Positions 1 to 8,238 of a DNA stretch of 18,746 bases are shown here, piece after piece (positions within the stretch are counted from its first letter, which is position 1; each line of letters begins with the position of its first letter). Both the position numbers and the translations under genes were made by a program. The DNA is taken from the NCBI GenBank assembly GCA_014925825.1, contig JACGCK010000507.1, positions 1 through 18,746 on the forward strand, given 5' to 3'. The notes under the pieces were generated by a model that was given only the letters and a program-made list of their open reading frames with translations, had not been told where the DNA came from and did not search any database. The stretch comes from Pholiota molesta. Lineage: Eukaryota; Basidiomycota; Agaricomycetes; Agaricales; Strophariaceae.

Positions 1-1152
1 CACAAGAGGAGTTCCAGCAGCCGACGAGGCCAATCGGGCGGCATTTAAGAAACCAGCGAGAATGACAGAGCCTTCAAATGTAGTATGAGAAGCGTGTCAC
101 ATTGGGTTGCATGGATGTTAACTCAACCTGTGCCTTGAATCTGTACCAAAAAATAACGTAAGGAATCATAAAGAGAGCAAAAACCGAATGTGTAGAATAT
201 TACATACGTCGTCGTTGAAGCAGCGGTACTTGCGTCTGTATCTCTCGAGATACCTGAATGCATTATCCGTCGAGAAGTCCTCAAATTGAACCAAAAGTTG
301 GGGGAATGTTTCTGTCATCGCTTCCATGAACTCATCCATGAACTCATCCATCTATAGACATATTTCAGGTAAGTTATATGTCAGTGGCCGCAGGTCTAAT
401 GACATACCTCCGCGGTTTGGGGCCGCTTCCTGACACCTAAGTAAAGAGGGTCATTTAGGTATTTTTCTGTATTCGTTCCCAGGTCGAGGCATATCGGTAT
501 CGGTGGTAGTGGGCTTGATGCCGGCGCCACCAATGTATAGGTCACTGAACCACCATAAATTATCAGCACAAAGATAAGCAAATCTTGAAACTGTTCACGG
601 ACAGCTTGCCGATCGAAATGGGGAGTCCATTAGCACCGAGATCTCCAGACCAAGATACGAGAGCCTGGAACGACGAGAGATTAATTCACCGGAAGATATT
701 GCAGGATGGATTGAGCTTACCATCGGTTACGACAGCGATCCTGGCCGCTTGCATTAGACCATGACCGGAGGACCTCACGGATATGGCCCTTGTTATCAAT
801 GGTAACGTACATGCCTTCCGGACGACGCCAAATATGTGAATAATTGGAGCAAGCATCGCCGACCTAGACGGACTCCTGCATGAAGATGAAGCCGTCAAAC
901 GCGGCTTTAAAAACTTACAGTTGGGGTATAGAGAATTGGAACGATCTCTAGCATATTGGTGACAAGGACTTCATAGAATAAGTTCGGGTCGCGCTCTTTC
1001 AGACCATTGAGATAGATGTATTTCTCCAGACCGTTGTGTTTGCTGCGCAGTTGAGCGAGACAGCGTTGGCGGTGGTCGGTGTTCAAGAAATATGGGGGAA
1101 TGCGTGCAGATGCATTGGGCATCGAGCTCACAGGGAGGGTGGACAAGGTCAT
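1..1152 (-). pseudogene. Malic enzyme, 5' part (partial; several frame breaks)
   Basis: Malic enzyme oxidatively decarboxylates malate to pyruvate with NAD(P). The N-terminal part is here and the gene continues past the left edge. Likely exons: 1152-919, 863-721, 664-599, 544-408, 351-208, 140-128 and 71-1, separated by 54-67 bp GT-AG introns. Visible family motifs are YTPT (catalytic Tyr, residue 76), VVTDG, GANGLPISIGKLS (catalytic Lys), PICLDLGTNTEKYLNDPLYLG, QFEDF and FNDD (metal ligands), then IQGTG and ILAGFLNAARLASSAAG. The ATG at 1152 gives the expected N-terminus. Between about 501 and 746 the frame breaks about five times: near 743-746, two GG pairs at 645-646 and 650-651 where SRILGLGDLG needs GGG, at the donor near 599-600, and an extra base near 501. 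Outside that segment the exons read cleanly. It is either a decaying gene or a poorly sequenced one. The family call is near certain; whether it works is open. Confidence 0.85.
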
Positions 1153-1577
1153 GGTGGGGGTTGAAGGAAAAGGTCTGACTTCAGTTAGTATTTATACAAG
1201 TGGTGAAATAGGATTTATAGTTAGAAAACGATTAATAATGTAAGGTGTGTGAATGGTGGAACATCAAGTTGCACATGTGAATGCGAGGAGTCATCAAAGT
1301 CGGCAGGTTGTCTGAGGGAAATGGCGGAACGATGAGGAACCAAAGAGGAGCTGAAAGCCGCCATTTCGAGAACGGCCTTCCGCCGATCAATCACGGGGCC
1401 CCTTCCACTGCGCGACTCGACTGTTCTATACACCCCAACCCAGTTCCAAAGTCTACACCTTCGCTTTCAATAGGCCAATAGCAGCCAATGCCGTCCTATC
1501 AGAACCACTGTCAATCTACATGTCATGAAATAAACACGGTTCACGCACACCAATACCACCCAAAAAAGGGCGTTCAA
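1153..1577. other. Intergenic, malic enzyme promoter / MRP-L20 3' region
   Basis: Tandem same-strand intergenic spacer of about 425 bp. Apart from the TATA-like element near 1190 I see no gene or repeat. Short ORFs here on both strands have no family resemblance. Confidence 0.6.
1187..1198 (-). promoter_or_regulatory. Candidate TATA box of the malic enzyme gene
   Basis: On the minus strand 1196-1189 reads TATAAATA, 37-44 bp upstream of the ATG at 1152. The sequence matches a core TATA element. The short distance would leave only a very short 5' leader, so the role is inferred. Confidence 0.4.
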
Positions 1578-2144
1578 TTACCACAGCTCGCGTCGTTTTT
1601 TGCTGATGGCCTTCACAATAGAATGCTTTTCACTCCACTTCTCGCGCCGCGCTTCATGTTTCTCGTCTCGGACTTTGAGAACCGCTGTGCGTTGGGATGT
1701 CTTTAACGGCGCCATCAATCCGATGAAGTTTGGCGTGCAATTGAACCGCTTCGCCAGCTTCCCTCGGGTGTACTTCTCGGGATTCAAAGCTCTCAGTTCA
1801 CGAATCTTTTCAATGTCTTTATCTGACACGCGAGGAGGTGCCTCAGCCGGTGGTGAGCGGCTGAGTGGTGGTAAAGGTTCTCCATTGTAAGGCGTTGGTG
1901 GGCGGAGCAGAGGGGAGGCGGGGGCAGTCATGAGAGAGAAAGGTGTAGGGGCCGTGGGAGGCGGTCTATGGATAAACGTCAGGCCGTCTTCTTCTAGCTT
2001 TGTCACCGCAGCTTTGGGATTGTTGACGAGAGGATCCTTGGCATGGTATGCTGGTCGTTCCGCGGTGCCAGGTCTTGGACGGGGGTATTTTGCTGTATAG
2101 CGAGCAAGACTAGAAGCAAAAGAGAGGACACGGGTCGACTTCAT
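1578..2144 (-). CDS. Mitochondrial large-subunit ribosomal protein, MRP-L20 family (mL58)
   Basis: Structural protein of the fungal mitochondrial large ribosomal subunit (yeast Mrpl20, mL58). The intact single-exon ORF has 188 residues. Residues 1-30 are rich in Ser, Arg and Lys with almost no acidic residues, which fits a mitochondrial targeting sequence. Residues 31-105 are a Pro-rich linker. Residues 106-150 carry the family core: VSDKDIEKIRELRALNP, then YTRGKLAKRF and CTPNFIGLMAPL, a helix-turn-helix-like segment. The C-terminal 40 residues are strongly basic (ARREKWSEKH, SKKRREL), as expected for rRNA contact. The length suits the family. The gene lies between the GST, whose stop is 326 bp upstream, and the malic enzyme, all on the minus strand. 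It has no frame break, unlike both neighbours. The identification rests on the core motif and overall layout. Confidence 0.88.
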   Translation of the reverse strand: MKSTRVLSFASSLARYTAKYPRPRPGTAERPAYHAKDPLVNNPKAAVTKLEEDGLTFIHRPPPTAPTPFSLMTAPASPLLRPPTPYNGEPLPPLSRSPPAEAPPRVSDKDIEKIRELRALNPEKYTRGKLAKRFNCTPNFIGLMAPLKTSQRTAVLKVRDEKHEARREKWSEKHSIVKAISKKRRELW

Positions 2145-2470
2145 AAGTGATGAGGGCGGTCGACGCGCTGCACGCCGTTGAGATGTACGAGCTCAACGTC
2201 AACGTTGGTTGCAAACAAAAAGTTGACTACAGCGTTTCTCACGGTCGGATTCAGAATGTCCAAAAATGGTTACTGATCAAAAATTGGAAATGCTCATCAA
2301 TAGCCTCAAAAAACGTCCTGATCATGAATAACTCTGACCATACAACGACTAAGTGGCAATTCAGGACTGAGGATATTTTACATAGATATCATTTAGGACT
2401 ACCAAGTGCTATCATGGACTGAGCGCGTCGTAATTTTCTATCACACGATATAAATTCCAGTTGCGCCATT
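2145..2470. other. Intergenic, GST 3' end to MRP-L20 promoter
   Basis: AT-richer spacer of 326 bp between same-strand genes. I see no RNA gene, repeat or convincing ORF. The short ORF at 2147-2422 on the plus strand resembles nothing I know. Confidence 0.6.
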
Positions 2471-4044
2471 TTAAGGAATAGAAAGACCTTGCTGAACTTG
2501 TGTACGTCCAGAAATAGTCTGGAACCACCTCTACAAGTATCACAGGTGAGCAATCTTCAAGCCAAAAATAATTTCCGCACTCGGGTAGAGTCGGAAAAAG
2601 AATGAAATCATAACGCACACTCAAAGCTGGCCACTTATCCAACGACTCTATTCCCGAGAACTTGTGTCCGGCAATCCTAAAACCCAGGGACGTACAATTT
2701 AGTAGCACTCAGAAAGGACGAAATAGCGCACGCTTACCATGGGAAGGCGTTCATGTCAGCGATCGTGTATTTTCCCTTTCCTTCACCGGCCAGGAAATCG
2801 CGTTCTGCGAGTCGCAGTTGCAGGACGCCAAATAGTCGCTCGGTCTCGCCCAGATAGCCTAGAACAAAGAAGGAGCATGAATAGGTCAATATGGTGCCTC
2901 TTTACGCGGATATTGAGCGGCAAAGGTTCCGCATATTAGACCTACGTTTCTTGGCGTATGGAATGTCCACCGGAGCAAAGCTATTGAAGTGGTTGGCTGA
3001 ACAAATCAAACAATGAGAAGAGGGTCAGTTGGATGCTTAACGCCTCAAACGAGTCCAGAAACGGCGAAAGGATGGAATTAGAAAAGACTTACATTGTCCT
3101 TGCATAGGACCACGGCCGCCATGCTATGGTTTGATTATAGAAATTTATGGGAGCTCATTAGTAGTCCGCTTAAAACTTTAATCGAACTCAAGACTTACAG
3201 CCCAAAAATCCATTGCAGCATAACACTATGATCTAACGGCTGTTTGACAGGGTCAAACCCAAAACTGATCCTCTTTATCGACGGCTCGAGCTAGGTAAAG
3301 CAATATTGCCGCCGTCTCGAATACAACAAAATTATGCTGCGTCCGGTCAACGAGGACGGGTATACGGCCGTTTGGATTCATTGCAAGAAACCAAGGCTCC
3401 TTCTGTGTATTTTGCGAGATGTCGATTGGGTAGACACTACGACCGTATTGAATGTAATGATGCGGAAGGCGTGCAGATTATTTATGATCGTAATATTCGG
3501 TGCATCGATGAGTTCCCAAATAAAGGTTGGACCAACAGACAATATCCGATATTGGAGTGAACGTAGAGTGGTGAAGCATAAGGCAAAAAGTAAAGGTCAG
3601 TATGCCATGTCAAACCATCTCAGACCGCAGGCGGCGACGGCGCCGCCACGCAAGCCATGATAGTCAAAAAAAGGTTGATACGCACTCATAATCAGGTAAC
3701 CCATAATACGCTCTGAGCTCTTCCAGGAATATAGACACCTTGCGCCCATTAGGTGTCCTTCCCGTGAACAGCTGGAACGGCGCATCAGATTCAGCTAACA
3801 ACGGCAATGAGCCGTTCGTTTGCGCAGATGCACCGCTTGTAAAGGTGGCGGCAGCTCCTTTCCCGGGCTTGAAAGACACAGCTGGGTGTCTTGAAAGTGT
3901 TGACGAAGAGTACCGAACATTGCGAGCGGAGGCCAAAGACGTAGTCAATATTCTCCGAGTCGTTCCGCCAATGTGGAAATTCCGCGCGTTCGAGGCCAGA
4001 TGAGAGCTTAGTGACAACATAGCTCTAAGTTCTAGCTTCGCCAA
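2471..4044 (-). CDS. Glutathione S-transferase, Ure2-like class (two compensating 1-base indels)
   Basis: GSTs conjugate or reduce substrates with glutathione. Spliced exons 4044-3686, 3436-3199, 3123-3093, 2996-2946, 2858-2738, 2676-2619 and 2530-2471 total 918 nt, or 305 codons plus stop. The thioredoxin-like N-domain starts near residue 89 with [18 protein letters not shown]; the T-P-N-G motif is the Ure2/YfcG-type active site. [27 protein letters not shown] and the glutathione-binding ETAAI follow. The helical C-domain has [56 protein letters not shown] and a final VQQGLSIP. The first 88 residues form an Arg/Ser-rich extension, possibly a mitochondrial leader. In exon 2 an extra T in the run at 3261-3264 and a missing T at 3204-3208 put about 20 codons out of frame, with in-frame stops. 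The frame then recovers. This is either two sequencing errors or an inactivated copy. Intron 1 is unusually long (249 bp). Confidence 0.87.
3630..3647. repeat. GC-rich perfect hairpin inside GST intron 1
   Basis: The sequence ggcggcg-acgg-cgccgcc forms a perfect 7-bp stem with a 4-nt loop, inside the 249-bp first intron of the GST gene. Its function is unknown; it could bring the distant splice sites together. Confidence 0.5.
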
Positions 4045-5936
4045 AGCCTAAGGTTAAGAAGTAAAGGAGATGACTAGTACTGGCCAAGTAGGCTCCCCAA
4101 GATCGGTGTTGAGTCGGTGGCGAGAGTCAAAAATATGTGACGTGCCTGTCCAGGACAATTTTGGTCAAATCTCAACAAAGTCCTGAAGTTTTGAAGCTAG
4201 GTTGCTGCAAGTATTCGTAAGAGCCTGAGTATTAGAATTACTCAGCTCGCACTTTGCCTTTGAAGTGAGTAAGCAAAGGATATGTCATAGCGCAATCGCA
4301 ACAGCCACAGAATTTGGAAACACACCCAGCGTGTGCGAGATTTTGTCGCCGCCGGCGCATCCGCTGATGCATGATGGTGGGAATACCGGTCCCGACACCC
4401 TACCAGACACCTACCCGAGTCGACCTCGATGAATCTGATCACGCCAATGCCGCGAGTCTAAAAGTCTATTCAAAGCCTACCTTTAGACCCTGCGGCTGCC
4501 AACCAAGTACGGCTTTAAGACCCGAGACAGGCACTTATAGAGCGCACCATGTATGATGGTCAGCTACGTAGACCCCGAAATTCGAGCCAAATTCGGCTGA
4601 CGATGGTTCAAAAGTAAAAAGGATTGGATATAGAACTGGAAGGTGAGGGTCTTCTACTGTACAACATGTGCAAAGATTCTGAATAACGAATAACAAAAAA
4701 CAGGATTTTTTTGGACACCAAAGAGCGGGCGGCTAGCCTCGTACCTCAGAGTTGGATAAGATGGGACGAAGGGAGGAAGGCAAAGGCAAAAACAACCAAT
4801 TACATGAAACAGAAGATTCGTAGTAAATAAAAGACCAAGTGTATGTACAAGTGCATGACTGGACGCTAGGAGAGTAGATGGAGAAAATTAAAAGAGTGGA
4901 GATGAAAGCTAGATGGAGCTGAAAAGAACGTAGATATCTTAACACAAATGACCGTAGACACAAATGAGCATTATGAACATGGAGGTTGAAAATGAGAAAA
5001 CTTGTGGATGATTTAGATGGTATGAATGAGTAAACTGGTTAGACTATCAAGCAAGATCAAGCATCGAACATTTGACAGGAATAGTGGAGTCTAGGATGCA
5101 TGGAACCATGTCACACATATGGCCAGCGATTTCAAACAGGGATAACAACTCTGTTAGAAATGATAGCTTCAAAGTAACTAGCTCAAAGGGCTGTGTAACA
5201 ACAAGAACAAAAACATGAAAGATAAACACAAGCGAGACAAAAAAAAGGAGAGGAAGAAGTATAGAAGGACAGAGAAGAACAGATTGAAAGACTAACAAAC
5301 AGGATCCCAAAAAAAATGTTATACAGGGGACGCAGAATCTGCCTATAAAATACAATACATCGTCCAAGATGTCATTCCGAATCATTGAGCACGATCGTCA
5401 AACATTCATTTACACAAAGGACGCCTGAAGCAAAGGCGCCTAGGTGCCACACCCCGACCACCGACCATCGTCCAAATGTGCTTTTTCGAGGTCGACTGCG
5501 TCTAGGTCCACGGCCTGGAAAGGTAGAACGCGAGGTAAGCAGGAGTAGGTAGATGGAAAACAAAGATGCAAAATAGAATCGGATAGATAATCGACAACAA
5601 CAACACCCGAAGTTAGAACGTAAACGTGGATGTGATTTTTGGAAGCAAGAGCAAAGCAAGGCGACAGGAGGGAGGAGTACAATAGGAGAGAAATGACGAG
5701 CAGAGAAAAAGGTGTGGGTGGAAGGGAGGGAAATACGGAAAGTCGTGTCGTGCTTCGGTCGAGTCAGGATGGATGAAGCTACCCTGGTGTCTTGCGTGAA
5801 TTGACTGGCAGAATCAGAATCAAACTGAAGAGGAGCGCGGAGAGTAAGTGTGACTGAGGCTGACAAGAACAGGGAAGCGATGATAGAGCAGAAGCAGCAG
5901 CAATGAGAGAGGTCAATTTGAAGGAAAGAAAGGCCC
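4045..5936. other. Gene-free stretch, purine-rich on the plus strand from about 4.6 kb
   Basis: No gene recognised in 1.9 kb. Positions 4045 to about 4600 are ordinary intergenic sequence upstream of the GST. From about 4620 to 5930 the plus strand is strongly A/G-rich, so the minus strand is C/T-rich. Minus-strand ORFs here (5047-5385, 5372-5866) translate to Phe/Leu/Ser-rich strings that follow from this composition and have no domain. The stretch lies directly downstream of the stop at 5937, so part of it may be a long 3' UTR of the coiled-coil protein gene. Confidence 0.5.
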
Positions 5937-8182
5937 TTAGCTCTCTTCCTCTTCCTCCTCTTCCGGCGCCGCCATCACCACCGAGTTCCGTCTGCTACCC
6001 CGTCCCCTCTCTCGCTCCCTCTCGCGCTCGCGTTCACGTTCGCGCTCCGCCGCACGCTCTCTCTTCGCATCCCGCTCTCTCAAGCTCTCCCTCTCCCTCT
6101 CTCTCAGTCCCTCCCGTTCCCGTTCCCTTTCCCTCTCCACATACTCTCTCTCCCTCTCTCGTTCCCTCTCCCTATCTGAGCCGACAACCATCGGGGCGTC
6201 CCTCCCACCGCCCGACCCCTGGCGGCTCACCAGCGGTGTCCGGCACGGCGAGCCCCCATGGTCACGCTCTCGGCCACCACCGCCCTCTCCGCCCCAGCCG
6301 GGCGACGAGCGCCGCCGCGGAAGCTCCGGGCGTTCCGGAGCTGCTCGTAGGCGCGTATGCACGTTCGAGGGCGACGCGCTCGAGCTAGACCCGGCAGCGG
6401 CGTTCGCGCTCGCATTGGCGTCACCGCCGCCATTCGTCGTGCTGGGCCCAGCGCCTGTGGACGGCCCTGGCGGAAACGTATACGTCTCGGGCGATGTGCC
6501 GTTCGCCTGCCTCTGTCCTGCAGAGGCGGCGGCGGCGGCAGCAGCGGCGGCCTCGAGCTCCTCCACGCGCCGCTTCAGTGCATCCACATCCTTCATCACA
6601 CCGCTCATCCGCCTCTCCATAAGGCCCTCCACCGTCTCGTGCATCCGCTCCTGCTGCGCCGCGAGCGTCTGCATCAGCTGGCGGCTCTCGCGCAGCTGGT
6701 CGCCGAGCCACGTCTTGAGCTGGCGCGAGTCCGCGAGCGCGTCGTAGAAGATCTCGAATGGCGCGAGGAACGCGGCCTTATCGCCCTGGTATCCTGGGCG
6801 GTGCAGTGACGTGGGTGTCGGCGGCACGAGCATGGAGGCGATCGGGACCGACGCCGGGGGCGAGCGCGTGGGGGGCGCACCGCCGCCGCCGCTCGTGCTG
6901 GCACCCAGCGCGGAGGGCCCATGCGGTGGGTTCAGCCCGATCGGATGCGCGTGGTGCTGCTGCTGCTGCGGATGCGGATGCGCCTGCGAATGCAAGTGGA
7001 TCTGCTGCTGCTGATGTGGCGCAGAGGCCGCGAGCGGCCCCTGGCCTGGCTGTTGTTGCAGCATTGACAGCCGCGTGGGCGTGGGTGGGACATTGCCCGC
7101 CACGCGCCGTGGGTTCTCGCCCGCGGCGATCGCGGGCAGGCGGGGGAGGGCCATGGTGAGGCGCCCCGAGTAGAACTGATTTTGGCCCCCGGCGTGGGGG
7201 ACGGGCGGCGCGCTCTGGATGGAGGGCTGGAGCTGCTCGCGGGTGTGGGCCTCGCGCGGGCTGATGACGATATCGGCGGGCTTCCTTTTTCCGCCGAGAA
7301 GCGCGGCGCGGCGGCGGGCGAAGCTTATCGGAGGCGGGGCAGCGAGTGTTGGGGCGGGGGTGGGGCTGGCTGCTGGGGTGGCTGCGGCTGCTGCAGGGCC
7401 TGGGAATGTGCATGCCCTTGTTGTTGTTGGGCCTGTTGTTGAGCTTGCTGTTGCTGTTGTTGAAGCTGATGTTGATGTTGCTGCTGTTGCTGGTGGAGTT
7501 GGTGTTGATGGTGTTGTTGTGAAGACTGGAGGGATGGAGCGACGCCAGGGGGTGGTGGGGACGACCGCTGAGGGTTGGGACGACGCGCAGCGGCGCCGTT
7601 GTTAGGGCTGCGGCGCGAGGTGCGTGGAGTGCCGCTGGATGGGGGAGGATTGGGGTTGCCGGTGCCGTTCAGGCTGCTGCCGGTGGAGGGCGTCTTGAGC
7701 GGGGGCCGATCGTCGACGGGGGTGTGGGGAGGATTGGGGAGGGGGGAGAGGAGGCCGGCGGCGGAGCCCCTGCGCTGCTCGATGAGGGCCTTTTGTTTCT
7801 GCTTGACGGTGATCATGTTGCGGACCTGCTCGATGGCGGCGGGGTTGTCGCGGTGGACGGTGAAGCCCATGACGACGGGAGAGATGGGGGTGGATGCGGG
7901 CTGAGGGTCTGCGGGGAGACGGACATCGATGTGGAGGGGCTGGGGGGCGGCGCCGCTGACGGTGACCCTGCGTTTTTTGGGGGCGGGCATGAGGGCGGAG
8001 GGGGGCGGGGCGGCGTCGGGGTCTGCGTCGAGCTCCTGCTTTACGCGGACGGGGTGGTCGTCCTCCTGGGAGCGCTTGCGGGATGCGGGCATGATGGGGG
8101 GAAGAGCGTTGTTGGCGGCGATGGCGTCGAGGGAATGTGTGGAGAAGGCCTGCGCAAACGACGGCAGGGACTGCGTTGACAT
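5937..8182 (-). CDS. Uncharacterised nuclear-type coiled-coil protein, low complexity (one frame break)
   Basis: I do not recognise this family. The ATG at 8182 (context gccgccATG) opens 285 codons in one frame to 7325. A second frame is open from the polyQ region down to the TAA at 5937. No GT donor lies in the overlap, and adding one base makes the 2246-nt span exactly 749 codons (748 residues plus stop), so one missing C in the runs near 7351-7365 is the simplest reading. In order: SLPSFAQAF at residues 5-13; basic patches SRKRS and KKRR (possible nuclear signals, 34-72); a conserved-looking segment GFTVHRDNPAAIEQV and MITVKQKQKALIEQRRG (106-139); Pro/Gln-rich tracts with His; GKRKPADIVISPREAHT; a likely coiled coil at about 475-545 (RQLKTWLGDQLRESRQL, LKRRVEELE); poly-Ala; about 60 residues of Arg-Glu repeats (671-729); and an acidic tail. 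It may be a transcription or chromatin regulator, but this is inference. The start is 56 bp from the RTT109 stop. Confidence 0.7.
6065..6180. repeat. CT-rich simple repeat encoding Arg-Glu repeats
   Basis: Interrupted ctctcc/ctctct tract on the plus strand. On the minus strand it is coding sequence for the alternating Arg-Glu region of the coiled-coil protein. Tracts like this are prone to slippage and assembly error. Confidence 0.75.
6521..6556. repeat. GCG/GCA triplet tract encoding poly-Ala
   Basis: Imperfect gcg/gca triplets on the plus strand encode about ten alanines on the minus strand, directly after the predicted coiled coil. The homoresidue run makes the length here likely to vary between strains. 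Confidence 0.65.
7395..7520. repeat. CAG/CAA tract encoding Gln/His-rich region
   Basis: On the minus strand repeated CAG/CAA/CAT triplets encode a Gln-rich, His-containing stretch. Both candidate frames of the host gene stay open through it, so the exact position of the frame change cannot be fixed from the ORFs alone. Confidence 0.75.
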
Positions 8183-8238
8183 GGCGGCGGGGCAACCAGA
8201 TGGTCGTGCACAGAACCAACTTAATTAAAAACAACTCC

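Noticed and set aside
2412..2708. 98-codon minus-strand ORF as an independent gene
   Set aside because: It reads through GST exon 6 and intron 6 and then, in a different frame, exon 7. The spliced GST explains it fully.
5047..5866. Two hydrophobic minus-strand ORFs that could look like membrane proteins
   Set aside because: The Phe/Leu/Ser content follows directly from the pyrimidine-rich strand. There is no family resemblance or exon structure.
7325..7440. An intron joining the two halves of the coiled-coil protein gene
   Set aside because: No GT donor exists on the minus strand in the overlap, so a 1-base indel is simpler.
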